From NCBI RefSeq assembly GCF_000299335.2, contig NZ_CP004387.1, forward strand, positions 62,001 to 126,000: a stretch of DNA of 64,000 nucleotides, given 5' to 3'. Source of the stretch: Isoalcanivorax pacificus W11-5. Its GTDB lineage: Bacteria; Pseudomonadota; Gammaproteobacteria; Pseudomonadales; Alcanivoracaceae. Shown piece by piece: positions 25,200 through 33,918 of the stretch (position 1 is the first letter of the stretch; each line of letters begins with the position of its first letter). The notes beneath the pieces are model-generated. The model did not search any database. It worked only from the letters and a program-made list of their open reading frames with translations, and was not told the origin of the DNA. The translations under genes and the position numbers were made by a program.

Positions 25200-26402
25200 T
25201 CAGTCGCGTTTATGACGAATGGCGATCAGCTCGATGAGCTGTTTGGCGATCTGCCGCTTGGCCGCCAGCGGCAGCACCTTGTGGCCGCCGGGCCAGATTA
25301 CCGTCAGTGCATTATTGTCGCTGTTGAAGCCGACGTTCTCGCCGGACACATCGTTGGTGGCGATCATGTCGAGCTTCTTGTTGTCCAGCTTGGCCTGGGC
25401 GTAGGCCACCACGTCCCGGGTTTCGGCGGCAAAGCCCACGGTGAACGGGCGCTTCGCGTGCGCTGACACAGCGGCGACGATGTCCGGGTTCTTCACCAGG
25501 GTCAGGTGAATCTCCTCGGTGGATTTCTTGATCTTGTGTTCGGCGGTCACTGACGGCCGGTAGTCGGCCACGGCAGCGGTGGCGATGAACACGTCGCAGC
25601 CTTCGTCGACGACCGCCATGCTGGCGTTATACATGTCCTCGGCACGGACCACGTCGATGCGCTTCACACGGGTGGGGGTGGGCAGGTTCACCGGGCCGCT
25701 GATCAGCGTCACCCGGGCGCCGGCTTCCGCTGCCGCCTCGGCGATGGCGTAGCCCATCTTGCCGGAGCTCTGGTTGGTGATGTAACGCACCGGGTCGATA
25801 GCTTCGCGGGTCGGGCCGGCGGTGACGACGACATGCAGCCCGGTGAGCAGGTTGTAATCGAACACGTTGGCCGCGCACAGGGCGATCTCGTGCGGCTCCA
25901 GCATGCGGCCGGGGCCGACTTCGCCGCAGGCCTGGCTGCCGGCGGCCGGGCCGAATACGTGTACGCCCTTCTCCTGCAGGATCAGCAGGTTCTTCTGGGT
26001 GGCGATATCGGCCCACATCTGCTGGTTCATGGCCGGGGCAATGGCAATCGGTGCGCCGGTGGCCAGACAGAGTGTGGAGAGCAGGTCCGAGCCGTGGCCA
26101 TGGGCCATGCGCGCCATGAAGTTGGCGGAGGCTGGCGCGATCAGCACCAGGTCGGCCCAGCGGGCCAGTTCAATGTGGCCCATGCCGGCTTCGGCGTGCG
26201 GGTCGAGCAGGTCGGTGTGCACCGGGTTGCCGGACAACGCCTGCATGGTCAGCGGGGTAATGAACTCCTGCGCGCCCTGGGTCATCACCACGCGCACGTC
26301 GGCACCGGCGTCCTGCAGGCGGCGGATCAGTTCGGCGCTTTTATAGGCCGCAATGCCCCCCGTGACGCCCAGCAGGATGCGTTTGTTGACCAGTCGTTCC
26401 AT
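25200..26402 (-). CDS. coaBC: Bifunctional phosphopantothenoylcysteine decarboxylase/synthetase
   Basis: 400 residues. Adds cysteine to 4'-phosphopantothenate and decarboxylates the product in CoA synthesis. The FMN-dependent CoaC half has [19 protein letters not shown], the APAMNQQMW segment and active-site Cys in [15 protein letters not shown]. The CoaB half begins [18 protein letters not shown], with [18 protein letters not shown] 26402 is chosen over 26453 because the upstream 17 residues are not conserved. It is the first gene of the minus-strand run and is divergent from radC. coaD, a later step of the pathway, lies at 56.0 kb. Confidence 0.96.
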   Translation of the reverse strand: MERLVNKRILLGVTGGIAAYKSAELIRRLQDAGADVRVVMTQGAQEFITPLTMQALSGNPVHTDLLDPHAEAGMGHIELARWADLVLIAPASANFMARMAHGHGSDLLSTLCLATGAPIAIAPAMNQQMWADIATQKNLLILQEKGVHVFGPAAGSQACGEVGPGRMLEPHEIALCAANVFDYNLLTGLHVVVTAGPTREAIDPVRYITNQSSGKMGYAIAEAAAEAGARVTLISGPVNLPTPTRVKRIDVVRAEDMYNASMAVVDEGCDVFIATAAVADYRPSVTAEHKIKKSTEEIHLTLVKNPDIVAAVSAHAKRPFTVGFAAETRDVVAYAQAKLDNKKLDMIATNDVSGENVGFNSDNNALTVIWPGGHKVLPLAAKRQIAKQLIELIAIRHKRD

Positions 26403-26561
26403 AGTGCCTATTGTCCTGTAAAGCCGCGCCAGGGAAGGCGCAAAGAGTAGCACCGAATGGGTAACAGGCGTAACTGCCCACTCACTGGCTGCTCGGGGAG
26501 ATGACAGGCGGACACCCGCACGGGTGGTCCGGGTCTCTCACGTATCACAGGGAAATGTGAC

Positions 26562-27236
26562 ATGGCGATCAAACACTGGCATGAAACCGAACGGCCCCGC
26601 GAAAAACTGATCCGGCGTGGCGCGCAAGCGCTCAGCGACGCCGAACTCCTGGCACTCTTTATCGGACATGGCCCCGGCGGCAGCAATGCGGTGGACCTTG
26701 GTCGAGACCTGCTCAGACAGGCTGGCGGTTTGCGGCAACTGCTGGATATGCCACGAGAGCAGTTCTGCAAGCTCCGGGGTATTGGCCCGGCCCGGCTCGC
26801 CCTTTTCAAAGGCGCGCTGGAGATGGGCAAGCGCTATCTGGATCAGCACTATATTCGTGAAGAGCCCCTGCGCGAGCCCTGTGATGTCGGGCCGCTGTTC
26901 ATGTCGCGACTGCGACCGCATCCCTGCGAGGTGTTCGCGGCCCTGTTTCTTGACAACCGGCACCGGATCATCACCTACGAAGAGCTGTTCCGCGGCACCA
27001 TCAATGCTGCGGTGGTGTACCCGCGTGAAGTGGTGCGCCGGGCTCTGGACCATAACGCGGCAGCGGTGATTTTTGCCCACAACCACCCTTCCGGCGACCC
27101 GGAACCCAGCTCGGCGGACCGCTGTATCACCCGGGCCCTGGTGAAAGCGCTGGAGCTGATCGACGTCCGGGTGCTGGACCATCTGGTGGTCGGCGACGAG
27201 AAGTGGGTGTCGATGGCCAGCCGGAAGATGTTCTGA
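26562..27236 (+). CDS. radC: RadC family JAMM-domain protein
   Basis: 224 residues. A helix-hairpin-helix N-terminal part ([20 protein letters not shown] region) and a JAMM/MPN+ metalloprotease-like domain with the motif [14 protein letters not shown]. Despite the name its link to DNA repair is not established; the catalytic motif is complete. It begins 160 bp from the divergent coaBC and precedes rpmB-rpmG, the common radC-rpmB-rpmG order. A start at 26562 follows a GGGAAAT ribosome site. Confidence 0.93.
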   Translation: MAIKHWHETERPREKLIRRGAQALSDAELLALFIGHGPGGSNAVDLGRDLLRQAGGLRQLLDMPREQFCKLRGIGPARLALFKGALEMGKRYLDQHYIREEPLREPCDVGPLFMSRLRPHPCEVFAALFLDNRHRIITYEELFRGTINAAVVYPREVVRRALDHNAAAVIFAHNHPSGDPEPSSADRCITRALVKALELIDVRVLDHLVVGDEKWVSMASRKMF

Positions 27237-27388
27237 AGGGCGGAGAACCTGTCATTCCGGGCCGGGGGCGGAAAAGAGCCTTGCCTCCCCCGGTCCCCTC
27301 TGGTATAAATCGCCGCCTTATTCCGGGGTTCCGGCAGCTGCCACACGCCTGCGGAACACCCCGAGCAACGATTCTCTGGAGCAAGACA

Positions 27389-27625
27389 ATGTCCAAGGTT
27401 TGCCAGGTTACCGGTAAGCGCCCCGTCACCGGTAACAACGTATCGCACGCCAACAACAAGACGAAGCGCCGCTTCGAGCCGAACCTGCACTACCATCGTT
27501 TCTGGGTAGCCAGCGAAAACCGCTTCGTGCGTCTGCGTGTATCGTCCAAAGGCATGCGGATCATCGACAAGCTCGGCATCGATAAAGTGCTGGGCGATAT
27601 CCGCGCCAGCGGCCAGAAAGTATAA
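27389..27625 (+). CDS. rpmB: 50S ribosomal protein L28
   Basis: 78 residues from [20 protein letters not shown] to ASGQKV, the exact family length. The ATG at 27389 follows CTGGAG; the open frame upstream to 27203 is not part of the protein. Rich in Lys/Arg as expected. It is followed after 14 bp by rpmG, forming the usual rpmBG operon. Confidence 0.98.
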   Translation: MSKVCQVTGKRPVTGNNVSHANNKTKRRFEPNLHYHRFWVASENRFVRLRVSSKGMRIIDKLGIDKVLGDIRASGQKV

Positions 27626-27639
27626 CGGAGGCCTGAGTC

Positions 27640-27810
27640 ATGGCAGGTAAAGCGGTACGTGAGAAAATTCGTCTGGTGTCCAGTGCAGGCACCGGCCACT
27701 TCTATACCACCACCAAGAACAAGCGGACCACGCCCGAGAAAATCGAGATCCGCAAGTACGATCCGGTGGTGCGCCAGCACGTGGCTTATAAAGAAGCCAA
27801 GATCAAGTAA
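27640..27810 (+). CDS. rpmG: 50S ribosomal protein L33
   Basis: 56 residues beginning [20 protein letters not shown] and ending YKEAKIK. It has no Cys, so it is the zinc-free form of L33, common in gammaproteobacteria. A GGAG ribosome site precedes the ATG at 27640. The gene is the second of rpmBG and is followed by a strong terminator. Confidence 0.97.
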   Translation: MAGKAVREKIRLVSSAGTGHFYTTTKNKRTTPEKIEIRKYDPVVRQHVAYKEAKIK

Positions 27811-27834
27811 GCCTTCCTGTCGGAAGTCTTGCTG

Positions 27835-27862
27835 AAAAAGCCCGGCGATGCCGGGCTTTTTT
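27835..27862 (+). terminator. Rho-independent terminator after rpmBG
   Basis: Stem AAAAAGCCCGGC / GCCGGGCTTTTT with loop GATG followed by T residues, 25 bp after the rpmG stop. The A-run on the other arm means it could also work for the convergent fic gene. Confidence 0.93.
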
Positions 27863-27924
27863 GTGTCTTGCGCAAAGACGTGACAATGGCCCTGGGCAGT
27901 GGCCTTCCGTCGTTGCTCTGAGTG

Positions 27925-29262
27925 TCAGTGTGGTCGCCCGGCCATGACCCATTGTTGTGTCTGTCGCATGGTCAGCCGGTAGCGTGCGCAGTTGTGCGTG
28001 CCCAGCGCGCGCAATTCCTCAGAAAGTAGCTTTCGGAAAACCTCTGTGTCCCCGGACAATGCCAATGTGCCAGTAGCGACTTCTGCCGATGCGCCATCTC
28101 GAACGATCATGCCGATCGCGTCATTCAGTGCATTGCGCAGGCGCAGGCGGACCGGGTCGGGGGCTCCCATGGCTTCAAGTGTTACTGCGTACTTTGCGAC
28201 AGAGCGCCGGTAGGCCCACTCAAAAAGCTCCGCAGCGAGCGCCACATCGCGGTGCTCGTAAATGCCCATCATGGCGTAGGCATAATCTTGCTGCTCGATA
28301 TCCAGGAAGGATAAGGGAGCACAGTTATAGAGCATCAGCGGAATGTTGGCCGATAGCCGGCCAGTGCGTTTATTGCCGTCCTCGAAGGGTTGCAGGTAGG
28401 CCAGGTTAACCCATAGGAAGAAGGCGGCTTCCACCGGATTCTTGATCTGGCGCGCCTTTTCCACAATAAGCTCGAACATTTCTTCCAGCAGCGAGGGTAC
28501 ATGGCTTGGCGTATAGGTGGTGTCAGAGATGTTCACCACCTTCTGGCGAATGCAGCCTAGCCCGTAGGCGTCGGCAAGGAGATCCTGCATCAGGATGGCA
28601 TGCAGGTTGCGAATCAGGGCGGGCGTCAGGCCGTACTCGGGTACCGCATCGACGAGAAACTCGATGGCCGCCTTGTGATTGAGCAGCATCACTGCGTCGG
28701 TGTCGCCTCCGGCGTTGCCGCTTTGGAAAAGTGCTTCCGTGGCAAGCAAGGAGTAGCGGTTGCCCTCAAGGCGTGAAGATGACCAGGACAAGTCGATCAG
28801 CAGGGGTTCCAGCACCTTGCGGGCATAGGTGCCAGCAGGTTGCTGGCCTGGCAAGCGCCCTTCGCTGGCCAGAGACTGTGCCAGGGCAGGTGGTAGCAGC
28901 GAGCTTCTGTTCGGTGTGTAATCGTCCACAAAGGCGCGCTGATACCCGACCACATCACGCGCGCCGAGTGGGCGCGTCAGCGAGGCCAGCAGCGCCTGGC
29001 TCTTTGCCGACAGGGCAAACCCTGAGAAAGGTGTGTGGACGACAGTCGGTACGGCCGACGAGCTGGCTGAGATTCGGTAGCGTGTGGAGCGTGCCTGCCC
29101 TTCGCGGATGACCTCGCCTGAGTCCACCAGTGCATCGAGATGGCGTTTCACAGTGGATTTACTGGTCCCCACCACACTGGCGAGTTCGCTGGAGACTAAC
29201 CAGGGATGCGTCGTCTGGGATTGGCGGTACAGCGCTTGAAGAATGGCTTCACGGGTGGACAT
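27925..29262 (-). CDS. Fic-domain protein with N-terminal winged helix; Fic-motif His replaced by Gln
   Basis: 445 residues. Residues 1-65 form a winged helix-turn-helix (LASVVGTSKSTVKRHLDALV, with the wing RSTRYRISAS). A linker follows, then an inhibitory-helix motif of the (S/T)xxxE(G/N) type (SSSRLEG, 161-167). The Fic motif at 291-302 reads QPFEDGNKRTGR. Active AMPylators have His at the first position; here it is Gln291, so AMP transfer is doubtful. A Fic subfamily with Gln at that position is widespread and of unknown activity. Six copies of a ten-base box lie just upstream of the start, suggesting the protein binds DNA and represses itself. It may act as a regulator rather than an enzyme. 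Confidence 0.88.
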   Translation of the reverse strand: MSTREAILQALYRQSQTTHPWLVSSELASVVGTSKSTVKRHLDALVDSGEVIREGQARSTRYRISASSSAVPTVVHTPFSGFALSAKSQALLASLTRPLGARDVVGYQRAFVDDYTPNRSSLLPPALAQSLASEGRLPGQQPAGTYARKVLEPLLIDLSWSSSRLEGNRYSLLATEALFQSGNAGGDTDAVMLLNHKAAIEFLVDAVPEYGLTPALIRNLHAILMQDLLADAYGLGCIRQKVVNISDTTYTPSHVPSLLEEMFELIVEKARQIKNPVEAAFFLWVNLAYLQPFEDGNKRTGRLSANIPLMLYNCAPLSFLDIEQQDYAYAMMGIYEHRDVALAAELFEWAYRRSVAKYAVTLEAMGAPDPVRLRLRNALNDAIGMIVRDGASAEVATGTLALSGDTEVFRKLLSEELRALGTHNCARYRLTMRQTQQWVMAGRPH

Positions 29263-29275
29263 GAAGGCGGTCTCA

Positions 29276-29379
29276 AATCGGCTCGTATCGGCTCACTTTA
29301 TCGTTAATCGGCTCATTTTGCCAGTAATCGGCCCATTGTTGGACCGGTATGAGCCGATTTGCGAGCCTATGGGCCGATT
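29276..29379. promoter_or_regulatory. Six phased copies of an AATCGGCTCA-type box upstream of fic
   Basis: Forward copies at 29276, 29286, 29306 and 29326 (starts spaced 10, 20 and 20 bp) and inverted copies at 29350 and 29370 (20 bp apart). All are ten-mers close to AATCGGCTCA; variants change the first or the last four bases by one. They lie between the fic start and the 3' end of modC, overlapping the last modC codons. Spacing in whole helix turns on one face is typical of cooperative binding by a winged-helix repressor, most simply Fic itself. Confidence 0.75.
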
Positions 29380-30032
29380 CTCTCCCCTGCCGGGCCGGTA
29401 TGCAGCCGGCCCGCCTCCATATGCCAGACCCGGTCGGTGAGATAGCGCACCTCGTCCTCGGCATGGCTGACATACAGCATCGGGAGGCCCAGCGTGTCCC
29501 GCACCCGCAGCAGGAACGGCAGGATCTGCTGCTTGCGATGGTTGTCCAGCGACGCCAGCGGTTCATCCAGCAACAGCAGCGACGGCGAGTACAGCAACGC
29601 CCGCCCCAGCGCGACGCGCTGCTTCTCGCCCCCGGACAGGTCACGCGGCCGGCGGGTGAGCAGGTGGCCGATGTCCAGTAATGTAATGATGGCGTCTGGC
29701 GGAAACAGCCGCTCGCTGGCGGGCCGGCGGCGATAGCCGTAGAGCAGATTGTTCTGCACGGTGAGATGTGGAAACAGGCAACCGTCCTGAAAGACCAGCC
29801 CGATGCGGCGCTTCTCCGGAGGCAGGAAAACGCGCCGGCCTGTCTCCACCAGCGCGACGCCGTTCCAGCGGACGGCGCCGGCATCCGGTCGCTGCAAGCC
29901 GGCGATCATTGCCAGCAGTGTGCTCTTGCCGGCCCCGGAGGGGCCGCACAACCCGATGACGCCGCCATCAAGCCGGCCTTGCGCCCGCAGGCTGAAGTCG
30001 CCGCGTTGCCAGCGCAGATCGAACTCAAGCAT
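29367..30032 (-). CDS. modC: Molybdate ABC transporter ATP-binding protein, short form
   Basis: 221 residues. Walker A GPSGAGKSTLLAMIAG near residue 31, signature LSGGEKQRVALGRAL, Walker B SLLLLDEPLASLD and the His switch YVSHAEDEV are all present. A usual ModC has about 350-360 residues because of a C-terminal TOBE/Mop molybdate-binding domain; that domain is missing and the gene stops at the edge of the fic operator array. It overlaps modB by 8 bp. ATPase function should be kept, while product feedback may be lost. Tungstate or another oxyanion cannot be excluded as substrate. Confidence 0.88.
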   Translation of the reverse strand: MLEFDLRWQRGDFSLRAQGRLDGGVIGLCGPSGAGKSTLLAMIAGLQRPDAGAVRWNGVALVETGRRVFLPPEKRRIGLVFQDGCLFPHLTVQNNLLYGYRRRPASERLFPPDAIITLLDIGHLLTRRPRDLSGGEKQRVALGRALLYSPSLLLLDEPLASLDNHRKQQILPFLLRVRDTLGLPMLYVSHAEDEVRYLTDRVWHMEAGRLHTGPAGERIGP

Positions 30033-30723
30033 GGTCGCGGTACCCCAACTGGCGTTGCAGGCGTCGGGTCAGCGCATTGCTGGCCAACAGGGCCGCCAGG
30101 GCCAGCCCGACCGAAATCAGGATCAGCCGCCCGGCCGGCGCTTCACCGCCCGGCTGCTGAATGTAGCTGTAGATAGCCAGCGGCAGGGTGCGGGTTTCGC
30201 CCGCGATATTGCCCACGAAGGTAATGGTCGCGCCAAACTCTCCCAGGCTGCGGCTGAAGGCCAGAATCGCTCCGACCAGGATGCCCGGCGCGGCCAGCGG
30301 CAGCGTGATGGTGAGGAAGGTGCGCCAGGGGCCGGCACCGAGGGAGCGGGAGGCCTGCTCCAGGCGGGAGTCGATCAACTGGAATGACAGCCGTACTGGC
30401 TGCACCAGTAGCGGCAGGCCCATCACCAGCGACGCCAGCACGGCGCCGGTCCAGTGAAAGGCCAGGCTGATGCCGAATGTCTCATTGAGCCACTGCCCCG
30501 CTGGCCCCTGCCGCCCAAACGCGAGCAATAGCAGATAGCCCGGCACGACCGGCGGCAGCACCATGGGCAGATGCACCAGCGCGTCCAGCAATGCCTTGCC
30601 CGGGAAGCGCCCGCGCGCCAGCAGCCAAGCCAGCGCCACACCGGGCACCAGCCCGATCACCATGCACCAGAACGCCACTTTCGCGGACAGCGCCAGGGCT
30701 TCTCCTTCGGCTGGCGTCAGCAT
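30025..30723 (-). CDS. modB: Molybdate ABC transporter permease
   Basis: 232 residues, the inner-membrane channel. Hydrophobic segments include ALSAKVAFWCMVIGLVPGVA, LPPVVPGYLLLLAF, VLASLVMGLPLLV and VGLALAALLASNAL. The EAA loop that docks the ATPase is visible as EQASRSLGAGPWRTFLTITL. It overlaps modA by 4 bp (ATGA) and modC by 8 bp, a coupled operon modA-modB-modC. Confidence 0.93.
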   Translation of the reverse strand: MLTPAEGEALALSAKVAFWCMVIGLVPGVALAWLLARGRFPGKALLDALVHLPMVLPPVVPGYLLLLAFGRQGPAGQWLNETFGISLAFHWTGAVLASLVMGLPLLVQPVRLSFQLIDSRLEQASRSLGAGPWRTFLTITLPLAAPGILVGAILAFSRSLGEFGATITFVGNIAGETRTLPLAIYSYIQQPGGEAPAGRLILISVGLALAALLASNALTRRLQRQLGYRDHA

Positions 30724-31466
30724 CAGGGGGCGATGACCGTGAAGCCGGCGGCACGAAACAGGGTGGCGGCCTCGGGACCGCTCAGGTAATCCAGGAAATC
30801 GCGTGCTGCGGGGTCTGCCCCGTGCAGTAGTGCTGCGGGATAACGCACAGGCATATGGCTGTGCTCCGGGAAGCGGCCCGCAATCATGACCTGGTCGGTC
30901 ACCCGCGTGTCTGTTTCATAGACGATACCCAGCGGGCATTCGCCACGCGCCACAAACGCCAGCGCGGCGCGAACATCCTGCATGCCGGCCACACGGGCCT
31001 CCAGAAAGGGCCACCAGCCCAGCGATGCCAGGGCCTGCCGGCCGTACATGCCGGCCGGCACGCTGTCGGGCTCGCCCATGCACAGGCGTCCGTCGAAGCC
31101 TGGTGGCGTGGCCGCAGCCATGTCTACCTGCCGTGGATGATCCACGGGTGCGATCATCACCAGCGAGTTGCGCAGCAGGCTGCGCCGGCTGCCTTTGTCG
31201 ATCAGGTCACGTTCGGACAGGTAATCCATCCACTGTTCATCGGCCGGGATATAGAGATCAGCGGAGGCGCCCGCCTCAATCTGGCGCGCCAGGGTGGAGG
31301 AAGAGGCGTACGAAAGACGGATATCGGTGGGCCGGATTTGCTGGTATTTCTCCGTTATGGCATCGAGCACATCGGTCAGGCTGGCGGCGGCATAGACAGT
31401 GATGGCCCGGGCTGGTCCGGCAAACATGACGCTCACGGCCAGAAGTGTTCGCAATGTACGGCGCAT
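30723..31466 (-). CDS. modA: Periplasmic molybdate-binding protein
   Basis: 247 residues from the ATG at 31466, chosen because a typical signal peptide follows (MRRTLRTLLAVSVMFAGPARA). The open frame to 31643 adds 59 unlikely residues. The ligand-binding start ITVYAAASLTDVLDAI is the ModA hallmark, and SYASSSTLARQIEAGASADLY follows. It delivers molybdate to ModBC for molybdenum-cofactor enzymes. No ModE-binding site was recognised upstream. Confidence 0.93.
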   Translation of the reverse strand: MRRTLRTLLAVSVMFAGPARAITVYAAASLTDVLDAITEKYQQIRPTDIRLSYASSSTLARQIEAGASADLYIPADEQWMDYLSERDLIDKGSRRSLLRNSLVMIAPVDHPRQVDMAAATPPGFDGRLCMGEPDSVPAGMYGRQALASLGWWPFLEARVAGMQDVRAALAFVARGECPLGIVYETDTRVTDQVMIAGRFPEHSHMPVRYPAALLHGADPAARDFLDYLSGPEAATLFRAAGFTVIAP

Positions 31467-32160
31467 CAGTAACACCTGGTTAAAGGGCGTGAAAGGCTGT
31501 GGCCATACTAAGGGAATTTGGTCGGTGACAGGGACTGCTTTGCTAATCCGGGGCTGTACTTTTGATATCAGATACAGGCCGGTATGAGCGGCAAAATGGG
31601 AACAGTTCGCCTGCGGGCTGCCGAGGCAAGGGTGGCGCGGCAAGCGGGAGGCGGGCCGCGTTCATGCACTAGAAGAAAGCATGGCCAGTGAGGATGCCAT
31701 GCAAAATTAATAATCTATTTGAACGAGTGAATTATATAAGAAAACATAATTGGCCTAGCACAATGACATTAAGCAAATCGTTTTGGTCACCTTTTTCGGC
31801 GCGTCTGTCATTTCGAGTAATGACAAAGGTGAACAAGTAAGCCATAGCTTACAGAAAGAGACGATTTCAGATACAAAAGCATATTGAGAAACTGGATTAT
31901 CCGGCCGTAGTATAACAATCAGTCGGTACGACTAAAGGCTTAGGGTGCGGTGTTGTTAGGGAAAGCCCATAAAGCAATAAAGGATGAATCTACTTTTCGC
32001 AGTTTTCCTGACTGCCGGGGGCACTTCCTAACCATCTCCATCTTATGACTTGCTTCAGGTCGGCCGGCAGGGTTTCTGCGGGATGGCGAGCAGTCGTCAC
32101 ACAGGATGTCAGGCCAAGCGGATTGGTATCAGAGTTGTTCCTGTTTCAGGGAGAGTCAAA
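31467..32160. other. AT-rich non-coding region with nested inverted repeats before the tad operon
   Basis: 694 bp without a convincing gene, visibly richer in A/T than its flanks between about 31680 and 31960. It holds GCATGGC/GCCATGC (31679-31702). It also holds a nested pair: outer arms TCACCTTT (31787-31794) and AAAGGTGA (31825-31832) around an inner stem TGTCATT/AATGACA (31806-31825). This is the likely regulatory region of the tad operon; which protein binds is unknown. Confidence 0.55.
31787..31832. promoter_or_regulatory. Nested inverted repeat, candidate tad regulatory structure
   Basis: An 8-bp outer inverted repeat (TCACCTTT / AAAGGTGA) contains a 7-bp inner one (TGTCATT, loop TCGAGT, AATGACA) placed against the right outer arm. 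It lies about 330 bp upstream of the flp start. It could be a double operator or an RNA stem; no T-tract follows. Confidence 0.4.
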
Positions 32161-32436
32161 ATGAAAATGCTTATTCAGATTGCATCGGTATTTACCTTTC
32201 TGTATCGCGGGTTGCTTCAGTTGGCCCGCGTCGTGGCTTCACGTACGCAAGTGGCGAGCTGGTCGGCGAGAGATCGGCAGAAAGGGGCTTCGGCGTTGGA
32301 ATACATCATTCTTGCCGCGACAATCATCATAATTATCGGCGTGCTTGCAACCAACAATACGGTTAAAGAGACCTTGGAGGCAGCGTTTGAGAAACTCTTC
32401 CGAGATGCGGCTGACATGCCTGCCGGTGAGGGTTGA
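32161..32436 (+). CDS. flp: Flp-type pilin with long leader
   Basis: 91 residues. The prepilin signal QKG-ASALEY puts the cleavage after Gly42 with Glu at mature position 5, followed by the hydrophobic helix IILAATIIIIIGVLA. The mature pilin would be 49 residues, the normal Flp size. The leader of 42 residues is longer than usual (about 20-26) and contains its own hydrophobic stretch (LIQIASVFTFLY). The ATG at 32161 has the good ribosome site AGGGAGAG; a GTG at codon 25 would give a normal leader but lacks one. First gene of the tad operon; polymerises into the adhesive Flp pilus. Confidence 0.88.
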   Translation: MKMLIQIASVFTFLYRGLLQLARVVASRTQVASWSARDRQKGASALEYIILAATIIIIIGVLATNNTVKETLEAAFEKLFRDAADMPAGEG

Positions 32437-32470
32437 TTGGGTGTTCCTGCCCCTCTAAAGGACACGGCCC

Positions 32471-32950
32471 ATGAATGTAACGCATGGCAATGGGAAAGCA
32501 GAAGACGGAGTGGTAACTCTTGAGTTCCTGCTGCTGTTCCCTTTCATCGTTGCGATTTTATATGCCGCCGGCTACTACAGCGTTCTCTTCTCTTGGCAGT
32601 ATAGGATGCAGAGCGTTGTAGACGGCGCGGTGGCGAGTGGGATGTATCTGGACCGTTCCCGCTTTCCTGAGCAGCAGCTTGGCACGCAGGTTCGTACCCG
32701 TGCTTACAGCGCACTGACGGAGCTGGTGCAAGACCTGCCATCTCCCGTGCAGGAGCGTCTGGAGTTGTCGGCGGATAACTGTGTAACAGAAACAGTATCT
32801 GCGCAAAGCATAGTCGTGGTGCGGTGTGAGCTGACAATGCCTCAAGCGGCTCTTCAGGCTGCGCTACCTGCCATAACGTTTGGTTTTCTGGGCCAATTTC
32901 CACCAGCGCCCTCAAACGGTATCCGGGCCAGTGCCCAGGTGGCGTTTTGA
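32471..32950 (+). CDS. tadE: TadE-like pseudopilin
   Basis: 159 residues. Near the N-terminus DG-VVTLEFLLLFPFIVAILY resembles a prepilin cleavage site with Glu at position 5 and a transmembrane helix, as in TadE/TadF minor pseudopilins. The remaining 120 residues are periplasmic with two Cys (DNCVTE, VVRCEL) that could pair. ATG 32471 follows AAAGGA. Located second in the tad operon, 34 bp after flp. Confidence 0.82.
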   Translation: MNVTHGNGKAEDGVVTLEFLLLFPFIVAILYAAGYYSVLFSWQYRMQSVVDGAVASGMYLDRSRFPEQQLGTQVRTRAYSALTELVQDLPSPVQERLELSADNCVTETVSAQSIVVVRCELTMPQAALQAALPAITFGFLGQFPPAPSNGIRASAQVAF

Positions 32951-33045
32951 CGTAAAGCGCATCACACGTAGTACAGGGACGTCACACCGGCCCGTCGTCA
33001 GCAGTGCAGGTCGCCCGTGCCGGTCCGGTGAACACAGGAGGGGAT

Positions 33046-33918
33046 ATGGGGTCCCGATGGCTTTATATGCTGCCCGCAATACTGCTGAGTGTGCTGGCTG
33101 TAATTCTGGCGCTGGTGGGTCTGGCGCGCATGCCGGATCCCGATCAGCAGCAGGGGCCTGGTACTGTGATCCAGGTGGTCGAAGAGCGCGAGCCCACACT
33201 CACCCATGAATATTGGGTTGGCACGCGTGAGCTGCCGGTGGGCACGGTCATTGCCGAGGAGGACCTGGCGCGTATCGCAGTCAGTGTGCCGCTTGCGGAC
33301 GCGGTGACGGCGGAGACCAATATGGCGGGGCAGTTGCTGCGCCGCAATCTGCGCCAGGGCGAAGTCCTTGCGCGCACCCATCTTGAAGCCGGTAATCAGC
33401 TTGCCCGCGCCGTGCCGGCGGGTTATCGCGCCTTTGCTATCTCCATCGATGATGTGGTTGCCGCAGGCGGGCTGCTCAAGCCCGGTGATCTGGTGGATGT
33501 GCTGGCGTCATTCCGCACCGGCCAGGATGCGCAACCCACGGCCGTGATTTTGCTCAGCAGCATCGAAGTGCTCGCCGTCTATGGCCAGCTTGATGGCGAG
33601 CCGGTTGATCCAGAGAACGCGCGGCAACAACGTAGCAGCCGCAACAGTTCTGCCGTGCTGGCAGTGCCGCGTGAGGATTTGACACGGCTGCTGGTGGCGT
33701 CGGACAACGGTTCATTGCGTCTCGCCGTGGCCGGTGAGGCGCGCTTTGATGCCGGCAAGGATGGTGAGGCCGCGCAGACTGCCGCAACGGCTAAAACAGA
33801 CGTCATGAAACTTGATTCCCTGTTCCCGAAACCGCAACGAGCTGCACCGGCTGCACGGCCGGGTGAGCGTGTGGAAGTGATCGAGGGGTCAAGTTCAAGG
33901 AGCACTTATGTCCACTAG
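33046..33918 (+). CDS. cpaB: Flp pilus assembly protein CpaB/RcpC
   Basis: 290 residues from the ATG at 33046, which follows AGGAGGGG; the frame upstream to 33004 is excluded. One N-terminal membrane segment (LPAILLSVLAVILALVGLA) precedes a SAF domain (YWVGTRELPVGTVIAEEDLA) and the RcpC region (GYRAFAISIDDVVAAGGLL, then PGDLVDVLASF). It is a periplasmic part of the Tad machine thought to act with the secretin. It overlaps cpaC by 11 bp. Confidence 0.9.
   Translation: MGSRWLYMLPAILLSVLAVILALVGLARMPDPDQQQGPGTVIQVVEEREPTLTHEYWVGTRELPVGTVIAEEDLARIAVSVPLADAVTAETNMAGQLLRRNLRQGEVLARTHLEAGNQLARAVPAGYRAFAISIDDVVAAGGLLKPGDLVDVLASFRTGQDAQPTAVILLSSIEVLAVYGQLDGEPVDPENARQQRSSRNSSAVLAVPREDLTRLLVASDNGSLRLAVAGEARFDAGKDGEAAQTAATAKTDVMKLDSLFPKPQRAAPAARPGERVEVIEGSSSRSTYVH

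Noticed and set aside
29276-29379. CRISPR-like array
   Set aside because: The repeats are only ten bases, in both orientations, with 10-20 bp periods; this fits operators, not CRISPR.
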